Below, one piece after another: positions 1 to 6,381 of a stretch of DNA of 8,548 nt. The DNA lies in the NCBI GenBank assembly GCA_049322755.1, contig JBMOQX010000024.1:1-8548 (forward strand), in the 5' to 3' direction. Made by a program: the position numbers and the translations under genes. The notes under the pieces were generated by a model, which saw only the letters and a list, made by a program, of their open reading frames with translations, had not been told where the DNA came from and did not search any database. The stretch comes from DATIUV01 sp049322755. Lineage in GTDB: Bacteria > Pseudomonadota > Gammaproteobacteria > Burkholderiales > UBA6910. Numbering within the stretch: position 1 is the stretch's first letter; every line of letters starts with the position of its first letter.

Positions 1-22
1 GGAGAGGGGCAGGGGTGAGGGC
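1..22. repeat. End of a dispersed CCCTCACCCC/CCTCTCC-type intergenic repeat
   Basis: The first bases (GGAGAGGGGCAGGGGTGAGGG) are the reverse complement of a CCCTCACCCC...CCTCTCC string. The same type of string forms the left arm of the inverted repeat at 4984-5024. Repeats of this kind are common between genes in GC-rich proteobacteria. Only one arm is inside the window, so the element is cut by the edge and its stem cannot be confirmed. Confidence 0.4.
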
Positions 23-105
23 ATGGGGATCGATGGCCAGACGGGCGCCGCCCGCCGCCAACGCGCGGTGGCTTGCGTTCCGATGACGGTGAATGAGGCG
101 GTGGC

Positions 106-1509
106 ATGAGCGCGCTCGCCACCGCGATCCGGGCCGCGGCCGGGGCGTCTCCGCAGGCGTTGGCCCTGGTGCAGGGCGAGCGCCGTTGGAACTACGCCGA
201 GCTGGTGGTGTGCGCCGAGGCCGCCGCGGCGACGCTGGCATCCCGGGGCGCGCGTTCCGACAACACCATCGCGCTGGTGTCCACCGAGGCGCCGGCGCTG
301 GCGGCGTTCGCCTACGGCTGCGCGTTCCTCGGCGCCACCTTCGTGCCGCTCAACGCCGCGATGCCGGCGGCACGCCGCGACGCGCTGATCGCCCAGTCCG
401 GCGCGCGGCTCCTGTTCGGTGAAGGCCTGCTGAACCCGGCGCCGGTGCTGGCCGCGTTCGCCGAAGGCCTGCGGCCGCGGCCCGCCGCCAGCCCCGAGAC
501 GGCGATCGAGCTCATCATCGCCACCAGCGGCAGCACCGGCGGGCCCAAGGGCGTGATGCTCACCGCGGCGAATCTGGCCGCCGCCGCGCGCGCGTCCACG
601 GCGCGCGTGCCGCTGGGCCTGGGCGACATCTGGCTCGCGTGCCTGCCGCTCTACCATATCGGCGGGCTCTCGATCCTGTACCGCTGCGCCCACGGCAGCG
701 CGGCGGCGCTGCTGCACGATGGTTTCGACGCCGCACGCGTCGCCGCCGACCTGTCGCGCCGCCGGGTCACCCACCTGTCGCTGGTACCGCCGATGCTGGC
801 GCGGCTGCTCGATGCCGGCGTGGCGCCGCCGCCGCGGCTGCGCTGCGTGCTGCTGGGCGGCGGCGAGTTCTCGGCGCCGCTGATGCGCCGCGCCCGCGAC
901 GCCGGCTGGCCGGTGATGCCCACCTACGGCCTCAGCGAGACCTGCGCGCAGGCGGCCACCCTCACCGACCCCGGCGACGACTGGACGCCGGGCGACACCG
1001 GGCGGCCGTTGCCGGGGGTGCAGATCGAGATCGTCAATGCCGACGCCGACGGCGTCGGCCGCATCCGCGTCCGCGGCGCCACGGTGATGGCCGGCTACGC
1101 CAACCCGCGGCACGAGCGCGGTACCGGCCTCACCAATGGCGCGTTCGTCACCGCCGACATCGGGCGCATCGCGCCGCGCGGCCACCTGGTGGTGCTGGGG
1201 CGCGCTGACGACGTGCTGGTGAGCGGCGGCGTCAACGTGCATCCGTCGGAAGTCGAGGGGCTGCTGGCCGAATGCCCCGGCGTCGCCGCCGTGGGCGTCA
1301 CCGGGCGCCGCGACGGCGTCTGGGGCGACCTGCTGGTGGCGGTGTACGAAGGCGCCGCCGCCGCGACCGACGTGGAGGCGTGGTGCCGCGCGCGAGTGCC
1401 CGGTCATCTGCGCCCGCGCGCGTTCCTGCACGTGGACGCGCTGCCGCGCGCGGGCCTGGCCAAGCTCGACCGCGCCGCGCTGCGGCGGCTGGCGCAGGTG
1501 GCCGGCTGA
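106..1509 (+). CDS. menE: o-Succinylbenzoate-CoA ligase (MenE)
   Basis: This 467-residue enzyme belongs to the ANL (acyl-CoA synthetase) superfamily. As MenE it would use ATP and CoA to activate o-succinylbenzoate to OSB-CoA, the substrate for MenB in menaquinone synthesis in the cytosol. Visible core motifs are the phosphate loop ATSGSTGGPKG (139-149), the A5 motif YGLSET (274-279), an A7-like TADIGR (349-354), the hinge and A8 region GRADDVLVSGGVNVHPSEVE (365-384), and a C-terminal LAKLDR whose Lys453 sits where the adenylation lysine is expected. The length fits MenE. The motifs alone define only an acyl-CoA synthetase; the OSB assignment rests on the menF and menD genes directly downstream. 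The start at 106 has GAGG seven bases upstream. An open frame from the left edge ends in an ATGA overlap with this start, so the gene may be coupled to something upstream. Confidence 0.9.
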   Translation: MSALATAIRAAAGASPQALALVQGERRWNYAELVVCAEAAAATLASRGARSDNTIALVSTEAPALAAFAYGCAFLGATFVPLNAAMPAARRDALIAQSGARLLFGEGLLNPAPVLAAFAEGLRPRPAASPETAIELIIATSGSTGGPKGVMLTAANLAAAARASTARVPLGLGDIWLACLPLYHIGGLSILYRCAHGSAAALLHDGFDAARVAADLSRRRVTHLSLVPPMLARLLDAGVAPPPRLRCVLLGGGEFSAPLMRRARDAGWPVMPTYGLSETCAQAATLTDPGDDWTPGDTGRPLPGVQIEIVNADADGVGRIRVRGATVMAGYANPRHERGTGLTNGAFVTADIGRIAPRGHLVVLGRADDVLVSGGVNVHPSEVEGLLAECPGVAAVGVTGRRDGVWGDLLVAVYEGAAAATDVEAWCRARVPGHLRPRAFLHVDALPRAGLAKLDRAALRRLAQVAG

Positions 1510-1591
1510 GCCCCGTGCACGCGGTGCGTCGAATCCCGGCCTGGCCTCCGGCGGGGTAGCCATCGCTGCCCGGCGCGCCGCGGCCGCCTGC

Positions 1592-1597
1592 TAGAAT
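1592..1597 (+). promoter_or_regulatory. Possible -10 element upstream of menF
   Basis: TAGAAT matches TATAAT at five of six positions and lies 24 nt before the menF ATG, in the 112-nt gap after menE. A start site near 1604 would give a leader of about 18 nt. No good -35 is visible 16-18 bp upstream (CCCGGC region), so this is a weak or activator-dependent promoter at best. It would let menF-menD be transcribed separately from menE. Confidence 0.35.
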
Positions 1598-1621
1598 CCC
1601 TGCGGGCCGGCCGACTCTCCC

Positions 1622-3037
1622 ATGACCCCGCACAGTCCGAATCTCCGCGATCTTTGCGCGCGCCTCGACGCCGAGGCCCGCGCGTTGACGGCGGCGCTGC
1701 CGCCGGCCACGCTCGTCGCCAGCGTCACCGTCGCCGCGCCCGCGTGCACGGTCGAACTGCTGCCGCCTCCCGGCGCCGACGCCGTCTACTGGGCGCAGCC
1801 GGAGCGCTCCGTGCTGCAGCTGGGCCTCGGCCGCGCCCATGCCTGGAGCGCGAGCGGCGCGCGCCGCTTCGCCGAGCTGGGCACGCGCGCGCAGGCGCTG
1901 CGCGCCGCCTGGACGCACCGCGACGCCGACGCCACCGGCGCCCGGCCGCTGGCCTTCGCCGGCTTTGCCTACGACCCCGACGAAACCGCCGACGGCCGGC
2001 CCAACCTGGAGCTGCGTGTCCCCGAACTGCTGCTGGCCCGCGCTCCCGGCGGCGGCGCCCGCGCCACGCTGAGCTGGCGCGCCGACGCGGGCGTCGCTGC
2101 GCTGGAGCGGACGCTCGCCAACGCCGCGGTCTGGCTCGACGCGCTGCCCCGCGTCACCGCGGGCGAACCCGCGCCGCTCGAGCGCGTGGCGGCAATGCCT
2201 TCCGACGAGATGTGGCGCGCACGGGTGCGACAGGCGGTGACCGACATCCGCGGCGGGCGGCTGGAGAAAGTGGTGCTGTCGCGGCGCGTGCGCTACCGCG
2301 CGCCGGAGCCGGTGGACGCGGCGCGGGTGCTGCGTGCCTGCCGCGCCGAGTATCCCGGCTGCACCCATTTCGCCTGGAGCGGCGCCGACGGCGTGCTGCT
2401 GGGTGCGTCGCCGGAACGGCTGGTGGCGCTCGGCGGCCGGCAGGTCGTGAGCGATGCCATCGCCGGCACGGCGCCGCGCAGCGCATCGCCGCCCGAGGAC
2501 GAGCGCTTGGAAGTGGGGCTGCGCGTCTCCGGCAAGATCGGCCAGGAGCACCATCCGGTGGTGACCTCGATCGCGCGCCAGCTGCTGCCGCTGTGCGACG
2601 AGCTGGAACTGCCCGAGGAAGCCGGCGTGCTCAAGCTCGCCAACGCGCAGCATCTGTGGATTCCCATCAGCGGGCGGGTCAAGGGCGGCGTGGATCTGCC
2701 GGCGCTGCTCGAGCGCCTGCACCCGACGCCGGCGGTGGGCGGCACGCCGCGGGAGGCGGCGCTCGCCTGGCAGGCGTCCCACGGCGAGCGCCGCGGCGCC
2801 TGGTACGCCGGCGCGGTGGGCTGGATGGATCGCGACGGCGACGGCGAGTTTTCCGTGGTGCTGCGCTCGGCCTGGATCGCCGGGCGCGACGTGGATCTGT
2901 TCGCCGGCGCCGGCATCGTTGCGGAGTCGGATCCGGAAGCGGAACTGGCCGAGACCGAGATCAAGCTCTGCGCCATGCTCGACGTCATCGAGGAATCCCA
3001 TGCCGGCGCGCTCGCCCGCAGCGGACGCCGGCGCTGA
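1622..3037 (+). CDS. menF: Isochorismate synthase (MenF)
   Basis: This 471-residue protein has a chorismate-binding domain in its C-terminal two thirds. It would convert chorismate to isochorismate, the first committed step to menaquinone, with Mg2+. Visible signatures are LEKVVLSRR (214-222), whose Lys216 matches the general base of MenF/EntC enzymes, GASPERL (261-267) with the general-acid Glu265, DAIAGTAPR (278-286), KIGQEH (305-310) at the usual Mg-binding EH site, LHPTPAVGGTPREAA (366-380), and the C-terminal AGAGIVAESDPEAELAETEIK segment (428-448) with acidic metal ligands. Residues 1-190 are the variable N-terminal half. The family also includes anthranilate, salicylate and enterobactin-type isochorismate synthases; the overlap with menD makes MenF by far the best reading. 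No clear Shine-Dalgarno precedes the ATG (GGCCGACTCTCCC), so initiation may be weak. The last 38 nt overlap menD. Confidence 0.92.
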   Translation: MTPHSPNLRDLCARLDAEARALTAALPPATLVASVTVAAPACTVELLPPPGADAVYWAQPERSVLQLGLGRAHAWSASGARRFAELGTRAQALRAAWTHRDADATGARPLAFAGFAYDPDETADGRPNLELRVPELLLARAPGGGARATLSWRADAGVAALERTLANAAVWLDALPRVTAGEPAPLERVAAMPSDEMWRARVRQAVTDIRGGRLEKVVLSRRVRYRAPEPVDAARVLRACRAEYPGCTHFAWSGADGVLLGASPERLVALGGRQVVSDAIAGTAPRSASPPEDERLEVGLRVSGKIGQEHHPVVTSIARQLLPLCDELELPEEAGVLKLANAQHLWIPISGRVKGGVDLPALLERLHPTPAVGGTPREAALAWQASHGERRGAWYAGAVGWMDRDGDGEFSVVLRSAWIAGRDVDLFAGAGIVAESDPEAELAETEIKLCAMLDVIEESHAGALARSGRRR

Positions 3038-4718
3038 CAACCTGCTCTGGGCGGGCCACCTGGTGGACGCGCTGGTGGCCGCCGGCGTCGCCCGCGCGGT
3101 GATCTCCCCCGGTTCGCGCTCGAGCCCGCTGGCGCTCGCCTGGCTGCGCCATCCCCGGGCCCGCACTCACGTGGTGGTGGACGAGCGCGCGGCGGCGTTC
3201 TTCGCTCTCGGCCTCGCGAAAGGCGGCGGCGCGCCGGCGGCGCTGGTGTCCACCTCCGGCTCGGCGCCGGCGCACTGGCTGCCGGCGGTGATCGAGGCGA
3301 ACCATTCCGCCACGCCGCTGCTGCTGCTGTCCGCCGACCGTCCCGCCGAGCTGCAGGACTGCGGCGCCAACCAGACCGTCGACCAGGTGAAGCTCTTCGG
3401 CACCCACGTGCGCGCCTTCCACCAGACCGGCGAGGCGAGCCACGCCGCCGAGCGCCTGCGCCAGCTGCGCTGGCTCGCCGGCCGCGCGGCCGACGCGGCG
3501 CGTTATCCGCTACCCGGCCCGGTGCACATCAACGTCCCGCTGCGCGAGCCGCTGCTGCCGGCGGGCGACGCGCCGCCGCTCCCGCACGACACAACGCCCG
3601 CCATCGACGTGAGCCACCCGGTCGCGGCACCGGACCCGCGCGCGGTCACCGACGTTGCCCGCCTGCTGGCGGGGAGCCCCGGCGTCATCGTCTGCGGCCC
3701 GATGCGCGCCGACCCGCCGTTCGCCGCCGCCGTAGGCGCGCTGGCGGCGCAGCTGGGCAGCGTGATCCTCGCCGATCCGCTTTCGAATCTGCGCTTCGGC
3801 ATCCACGACCGCTCGCGGGTGCTGACGCGCTATGACGCGTTTCTGCGCCACGGCTTCGTCTACGAGGGCACGCTGCAGTGGGTGCTGCGCTTCGGCGCCC
3901 CGCCCACGTCCAAGCCGCTTGCCCAGCTGCTGGCGCGCCTCGATGTGCCGCAGGTGCTGGTGAGCGCCGACGGACGCTGGCTCGATCCGACGCACCGCGC
4001 CGCGCGCGTGCTGCACGCCGACCCGGCGCAGGCTTGCCACGCCATCGCCTGCGCCATCGAGCGGCCGTTCGAGGCCGACCTGCTGCCGCCGCTGCGGGCG
4101 CTGGATCAACACGCCGAAGCCGACGCGCAGCGGCTGGCGGAGGTGAAGCCGCTGTTCGAGGCCCACGTCATTCACGCGCTGCTCGCGCGGCTGCCCGACG
4201 GCGCGCGGCTGTTCACCGGCAACTCCATGGTGGTCCGCGACCTGGACGGATTCTCCGGCAGCGGCGCAAAGCGCATCGATATCCTCGGCAGCCGCGGGGC
4301 CAGCGGCATCGACGGCAACGTGTCCACGGTACTCGGCATCGCCGCGGCGAGCGACGGTCCGGTCGTGGGCCTGCTGGGCGACCTGGCGCTGTTCCACGAC
4401 CTCACCGGGCTGCAGGCGGCGCGCGAGGCGGACGCGCTGCTGGTGGTGCTCAACAACGGCGGCGGCGGCATCTTCGGCTATCTGCCCCAGGCCGGGCTGC
4501 CGGAGTTCGAGCGCGGCTGGCTCACGCCGGCCGGGCTCGACATCGAGCAGGCCGCGGGCTTGTTCGGCGTCGCCTACCGGCGCGCCGCGAGCGGCGCCGA
4601 GCTGGGCCGCGCGCTCGACGCGCTGCTCGCCGAGCCCGGCACGCGCCTGCTGGAAGTCGTCATCGACCGCGAGGCGAGCCTCGCCCACCACCGCGCCTAC
4701 TGGGGCGAGGCGGGCTGA
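3000..4718 (+). CDS. menD: SEPHCHC synthase, ThDP-dependent (MenD)
   Basis: MenD condenses isochorismate with the succinic semialdehyde-ThDP unit made from 2-oxoglutarate, giving SEPHCHC and CO2. The 572-residue protein has the three-domain layout of ThDP enzymes. In the PYR domain are ISPGSRSSPLALA (35-47), DERAAAFFALG (61-71) with Glu62 at the position of the cofactor-activating glutamate, STSGSAPAHWLPAVIEA (84-100) and LSADRPAELQDCGANQTVDQ (110-129). The PP domain carries FTGNSMVVRD (405-414), GSRGASGIDGN (430-440) and the ThDP/Mg motif GDL...NN (Gly460-Asp461 to Asn485-Asn486). The length is typical of the family. An open frame extends upstream to 2919, but the ATG at 3000 is preferred because GAGGA lies five bases before it and MenD homology begins just after it. 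It overlaps the menF end by 38 nt, which points to translational coupling. Confidence 0.95.
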   Translation: MPARSPAADAGADNLLWAGHLVDALVAAGVARAVISPGSRSSPLALAWLRHPRARTHVVVDERAAAFFALGLAKGGGAPAALVSTSGSAPAHWLPAVIEANHSATPLLLLSADRPAELQDCGANQTVDQVKLFGTHVRAFHQTGEASHAAERLRQLRWLAGRAADAARYPLPGPVHINVPLREPLLPAGDAPPLPHDTTPAIDVSHPVAAPDPRAVTDVARLLAGSPGVIVCGPMRADPPFAAAVGALAAQLGSVILADPLSNLRFGIHDRSRVLTRYDAFLRHGFVYEGTLQWVLRFGAPPTSKPLAQLLARLDVPQVLVSADGRWLDPTHRAARVLHADPAQACHAIACAIERPFEADLLPPLRALDQHAEADAQRLAEVKPLFEAHVIHALLARLPDGARLFTGNSMVVRDLDGFSGSGAKRIDILGSRGASGIDGNVSTVLGIAAASDGPVVGLLGDLALFHDLTGLQAAREADALLVVLNNGGGGIFGYLPQAGLPEFERGWLTPAGLDIEQAAGLFGVAYRRAASGAELGRALDALLAEPGTRLLEVVIDREASLAHHRAYWGEAG

Positions 4719-4740
4719 GCGCCGTGGTCACCGATTCGGC

Positions 4741-4764
4741 GCGCGCCACGCGGCACGCGCTTTT
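4741..4764 (+). terminator. Weak hairpin plus T-tract after menD
   Basis: GCGCG at 4741-4745 can pair with CGCGC at 4756-4760 and is followed directly by TTTT (4761-4764), 22 nt after the menD stop. The stem is only five all-GC pairs with a ten-base loop, so it would be a poor intrinsic terminator. If it works, it would reduce readthrough into the tautomerase gene. Confidence 0.25.
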
Positions 4765-4788
4765 CGTCCGCTTCACCGGGAGAAGATC

Positions 4789-4974
4789 ATGCCGTTGATC
4801 CGCATCGAGATGTTCGAAGGCCGTTCGCGCGAGCAGAAGAAGGAGCTGGTGCAGGCCATCACCAGGGAAACCGCCCGCGTCCTCGCCTGCGGCGAAGATG
4901 CCGTCGACATCATCCTCGCCGAGGTCAAGCGCGAGGACTGGGCCACCGCCGGGAAGTTCTGGTCGGAGCGCTGA
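4789..4974 (+). CDS. 4-Oxalocrotonate tautomerase family small protein
   Basis: This 61-residue protein begins Met-Pro. Removal of Met would expose the N-terminal proline that acts as catalytic base in the tautomerase superfamily, and the length matches the hexameric 4-OT class. The start MPLIRIEMFEGRSREQKKELV follows the family pattern of a short strand, a loop with Arg11 (mature numbering) and an amphipathic helix. The C-terminal part EVKREDWATAGKFWSER has an aromatic residue near the usual Phe50 site. At the site of 4-OT Arg39 I read Asp, so the true substrate is probably not 4-oxalocrotonate. GGAG lies eight bases before the ATG. The gene follows menD by 70 nt on the same strand, but no known menaquinone step needs a tautomerase of this type, so the placement may be incidental. 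Confidence 0.85.
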   Translation: MPLIRIEMFEGRSREQKKELVQAITRETARVLACGEDAVDIILAEVKREDWATAGKFWSER

Positions 4975-4983
4975 GGGGGCGTC

Positions 4984-5024
4984 TCACCCTCTCCCCTTCC
5001 CTCCCATCGGGGGAGAGGGGGTGA
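4984..5024. repeat. CTCACCCTCTCCCC inverted repeat
   Basis: TCACCCTCTCCCC at 4984-4996 is complementary to GGGGAGAGGGGGTGA at 5010-5024, apart from two extra G residues. The loop is short and pyrimidine-rich. It sits ten bases after the tautomerase stop, between convergent transcription units. It belongs to the same repeat type as the first bases of the window. It could also stop or slow transcription from the left, although no T-tract follows. Confidence 0.65.
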
Positions 5025-5028
5025 TGCC

Positions 5029-5103
5029 GTCATTGCGGCGCAAGCCGCAATCCGATGCTCTCGAAGTCGCTTTCCCGGACCCCGGCGTTCGCCGGGGTGA
5101 TGG
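5029..5103. repeat. Two-hairpin dispersed intergenic repeat
   Basis: Two perfect inverted repeats lie about 30 nt apart. The first is TTGCGGC-GCAA-GCCGCAA (5033-5050). The second is CCCCGGCG-TT-CGCCGGGG (5080-5097). The order GTCATT...hairpin...AATCC...GGACCCCGGCGTTCGCCGGGGTGA resembles a class of repeats often found in many copies between genes of GC-rich beta- and gammaproteobacteria. The identity as a multicopy element is recalled from that pattern; copy number cannot be seen here. Confidence 0.6.
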
Positions 5104-5110
5104 CCTGCTG

Positions 5111-5142
5111 CACCCTCGACGGGAGAGGTCGGGCGGAGGGTG
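5111..5142. repeat. Third degenerate inverted repeat (CACCCTC/GAGGGTG)
   Basis: CACCCTC at 5111-5117 pairs with GAGGGTG at 5136-5142 around an 18-base loop containing GGGAGAGG. It looks like a decayed or rearranged copy of the element at 4984-5024, placed on the other side of the two-hairpin repeat. Confidence 0.4.
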
Positions 5143-5150
5143 ACGCGCGC

Positions 5151-5288
5151 TCAGTCGTGATAGGCCAGCGACGCCAGCGGGAACAGCGAGTGCTGCGAGA
5201 TCGGCAGCAGTCCCTGTTTATGCGCTGCCACACGGGTTTCGCAGCGCGGTGAGTCGAGCCGCGATTGGAGCGCGGCAGCGCCGCGCAT
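5151..5288 (-). CDS. Doubtful 45-residue ORF or gene remnant
   Basis: A 45-codon frame starts at an ATG four bases after the stop of the DUF7661-like gene (TGACCTAATG) and ends at 5151. I do not recognise the product. The last ~20 codons, reading GLLPISQHSLFPLASLAYHD, have nearly all G or C third positions and look like a genuine C-terminus. The first ~25 codons show mixed third positions and low-complexity residues. No convincing Shine-Dalgarno is seen. It may be a small coupled gene, the tail of a gene whose front was lost when the adjacent repeats moved in, or chance. The rest of the 318-nt stretch between 4975 and 5292 holds only the three repeats listed separately. Confidence 0.3.
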   Translation of the reverse strand: MRGAAALQSRLDSPRCETRVAAHKQGLLPISQHSLFPLASLAYHD

Positions 5289-5292
5289 TAGG

Positions 5293-5502
5293 TCACTCGA
5301 CCCGGCGGAGCTCGCGTCCCGGCGTCGCCGACTCGTGCAGCAGGTCGCTCAGGTAGCGCCCGAGCTCATCCGGCGGCACGCCGGGCGGAATGACGATGTC
5401 CGGCATGGGCACGCGCGTCCCGCTGCCGACGCGAAAGACCACCCAGGCGCCGTCGCGGCGCTCGACATCGATGCGATAGCGCCCGTAGACGTCGAACCGC
5501 AT
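5293..5502 (-). CDS. Small DUF7661-like protein, function unknown
   Basis: This 69-residue protein begins MRFDVYGRYRIDVERRDGAW and ends PDELGRYLSDLLHE...PGRELRRVE. The pattern resembles proteins I recall as DUF7661: a two-stranded FDVYGR...V.R..G.WV.F start, an I(V)IPP turn near 37-40, then an acidic amphipathic helix containing DLLHE (53-57). That family match is from memory and not tested. The protein looks soluble and globular, with no signal peptide or membrane segment and no cysteines. It starts 22 nt after the stop of the four-cysteine gene upstream, so the two are probably cotranscribed. The Shine-Dalgarno is weak. The function is not known. Confidence 0.7.
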   Translation of the reverse strand: MRFDVYGRYRIDVERRDGAWVVFRVGSGTRVPMPDIVIPPGVPPDELGRYLSDLLHESATPGRELRRVE

Positions 5503-5524
5503 CCCGGCAAGGCGCCCCGCCGCG

Positions 5525-5674
5525 TCAGTGCCCGGACTTCGACGACGCGGACTTTTTCTTGCCCGCGCCGGGCTCGGCGGGCTTGTAGTCGCCGATTACA
5601 CCCTTGGCGGGACAGACGGTGAAGATCGGGCACTTCTTGCAGCCGACGGCGATGGCTACGGGGCACAGGGTCAT
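5525..5674 (-). CDS. Four-cysteine 49-residue protein, possible metal or Fe-S site
   Basis: This frame reads MTLCPVAIAVGCKKCPIFTV...CPAKGVIGDY and then a lysine/serine-rich tail (KKKSASSKSGH). The cysteines are Cys4, Cys12, Cys15 and Cys21, a C-x7-C-x2-C-x5-C array where three are followed by Pro or Lys, as often found at Fe-S or zinc sites. The compact 30-residue core plus a basic, probably disordered tail argues for a real small protein. A longer frame covers the same bases in another phase (minus strand 5349-5726), so this gene is easily missed by length-based calling. GAGA lies about seven bases upstream, and TATGAT at 5710-5715 could be its -10. It is followed by the DUF7661-like gene. 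I have the impression of similar small proteins in other proteobacteria but cannot name a family. Function unknown. Confidence 0.7.
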   Translation of the reverse strand: MTLCPVAIAVGCKKCPIFTVCPAKGVIGDYKPAEPGAGKKKSASSKSGH

Positions 5675-5709
5675 GGGATTTCTCTTCGGCCCGGCAGGGG
5701 CGGAGAACC

Positions 5710-5715
5710 ATCATA
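5710..5715 (-). promoter_or_regulatory. Possible -10 for the four-cysteine gene
   Basis: On the minus strand TATGAT matches TATAAT at five of six positions. It lies 35 nt upstream of the ATG at 5674 and would give a leader of about 29 nt. TTCGCC at 5735-5740 is a weak -35 candidate with a 19-bp spacer. The rest of the gap between 5675 and 5888 shows nothing else I can support. Confidence 0.35.
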
Positions 5716-5888
5716 CGCCGCCGCAACAGCCGCGGGCGAACCGGGTCATGCGCCCGCTCACGCCGTGCCCTCGACCCGCGCTCGCCGGCCCCGCGTCTGC
5801 CACAGGGCCATGGCCGTTTTCCGCTAATGCGAAGCGGGCGCGCGACGCTCGCCCCCGATGATCCGCCATCCCGGCTCCGCCACGGCGA

Positions 5889-6344
5889 TCATCCCGCCAG
5901 CTTCATCAGAAAATAGGCGCCGTCTTCCGCACGTCCGGGCGCGACGATCTCCCACCCGTGGCGGCGATAGAACGCCAGCGCGTCGGCATTGGCCTGCAGG
6001 CACTTGAGCGTCGCCGGCCGGCCGATGCGCTGCAGGCACGCCGCCAGCAGCGCGCTGCCGACACCGCGGCGCAGCTCGCCCGGGGCGACGAACAGCAGGT
6101 GAATGAAATGGTCCGGCAGCCAGGCCGACACGAAGCCCGTGACGCGTCCGGCGCGGTGGGCCACCAGCACCAGCTCGCCCTGCGTGGCGGTGTCGAAATC
6201 GCCGAGGCTGAGTGAGGAGTTTCCGCTCCACGCGGGGGAAGCGCGCCGCGCCTCCAGGTAGAGCTGGCGCAACGCCGGCCGGTCGCTTTCGCGCATCTCG
6301 CGCACAGCGACGGTCCGTCGCGGCGCGTCGCGCGCGCCCTGCAT
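5889..6344 (-). CDS. GNAT-family N-acetyltransferase
   Basis: This 151-residue protein has a single GNAT domain that would move an acetyl group from acetyl-CoA to an unknown amine. The N-terminal strand and helix read VAVREMRESDRPALRQLYLEARR (12-34). A central strand ELVLVAHRAGRVTGFVSAWL (57-76) is followed by motif A, HLLFVAPGELRRGVGSALL (82-100), whose RRGVG loop binds the CoA pyrophosphate. Motif B is NADALAFYRRHGWEIV (119-134), with the conserved FY and a C-terminal strand. The first position of the Q/R-x-x-G-x-G signature is Leu91, a small deviation. The frame is open back to 6557, but that part overlaps the upstream gene, so I chose the ATG at 6344; GGAG lies 13 bases before it, which is rather far. 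An ATG at 6296 would remove the first strand. It follows the 143-residue gene by 37 nt, suggesting cotranscription. Confidence 0.85.
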   Translation of the reverse strand: MQGARDAPRRTVAVREMRESDRPALRQLYLEARRASPAWSGNSSLSLGDFDTATQGELVLVAHRAGRVTGFVSAWLPDHFIHLLFVAPGELRRGVGSALLAACLQRIGRPATLKCLQANADALAFYRRHGWEIVAPGRAEDGAYFLMKLAG

Positions 6345-6381
6345 CACCCGCGGGAATCTCCGATCCCGCGCCGCAGCCCGC

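Noticed and set aside
1298..3166. Very long minus-strand open frame opposite menE/menF
   Set aside because: It is antisense to menF and parts of menE and menD, has arginine-, alanine- and glycine-rich low-complexity residues, and is expected in DNA this GC-rich. No domain is recognisable.
3510..4691. Long minus-strand open frame opposite menD
   Set aside because: It is a shadow of menD on the other strand, with a composition typical of antisense frames and no family motif.
3878..4798. Long plus-strand frame overlapping menD in another phase
   Set aside because: It is almost all Arg, Ala and Gly, and menD in the same region has clear ThDP-enzyme motifs.
4795..4808. FNR-like TTGAT-CCGC-ATCGA
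   Set aside because: It lies inside the first codons of the tautomerase gene, its sequence is fixed by coding, and no promoter element is suitably placed.
5349..5726. 125-codon minus-strand frame over the four-cysteine and DUF7661-like genes
   Set aside because: It is arginine-rich with no domain. The two short frames it covers have better residue patterns and start contexts.
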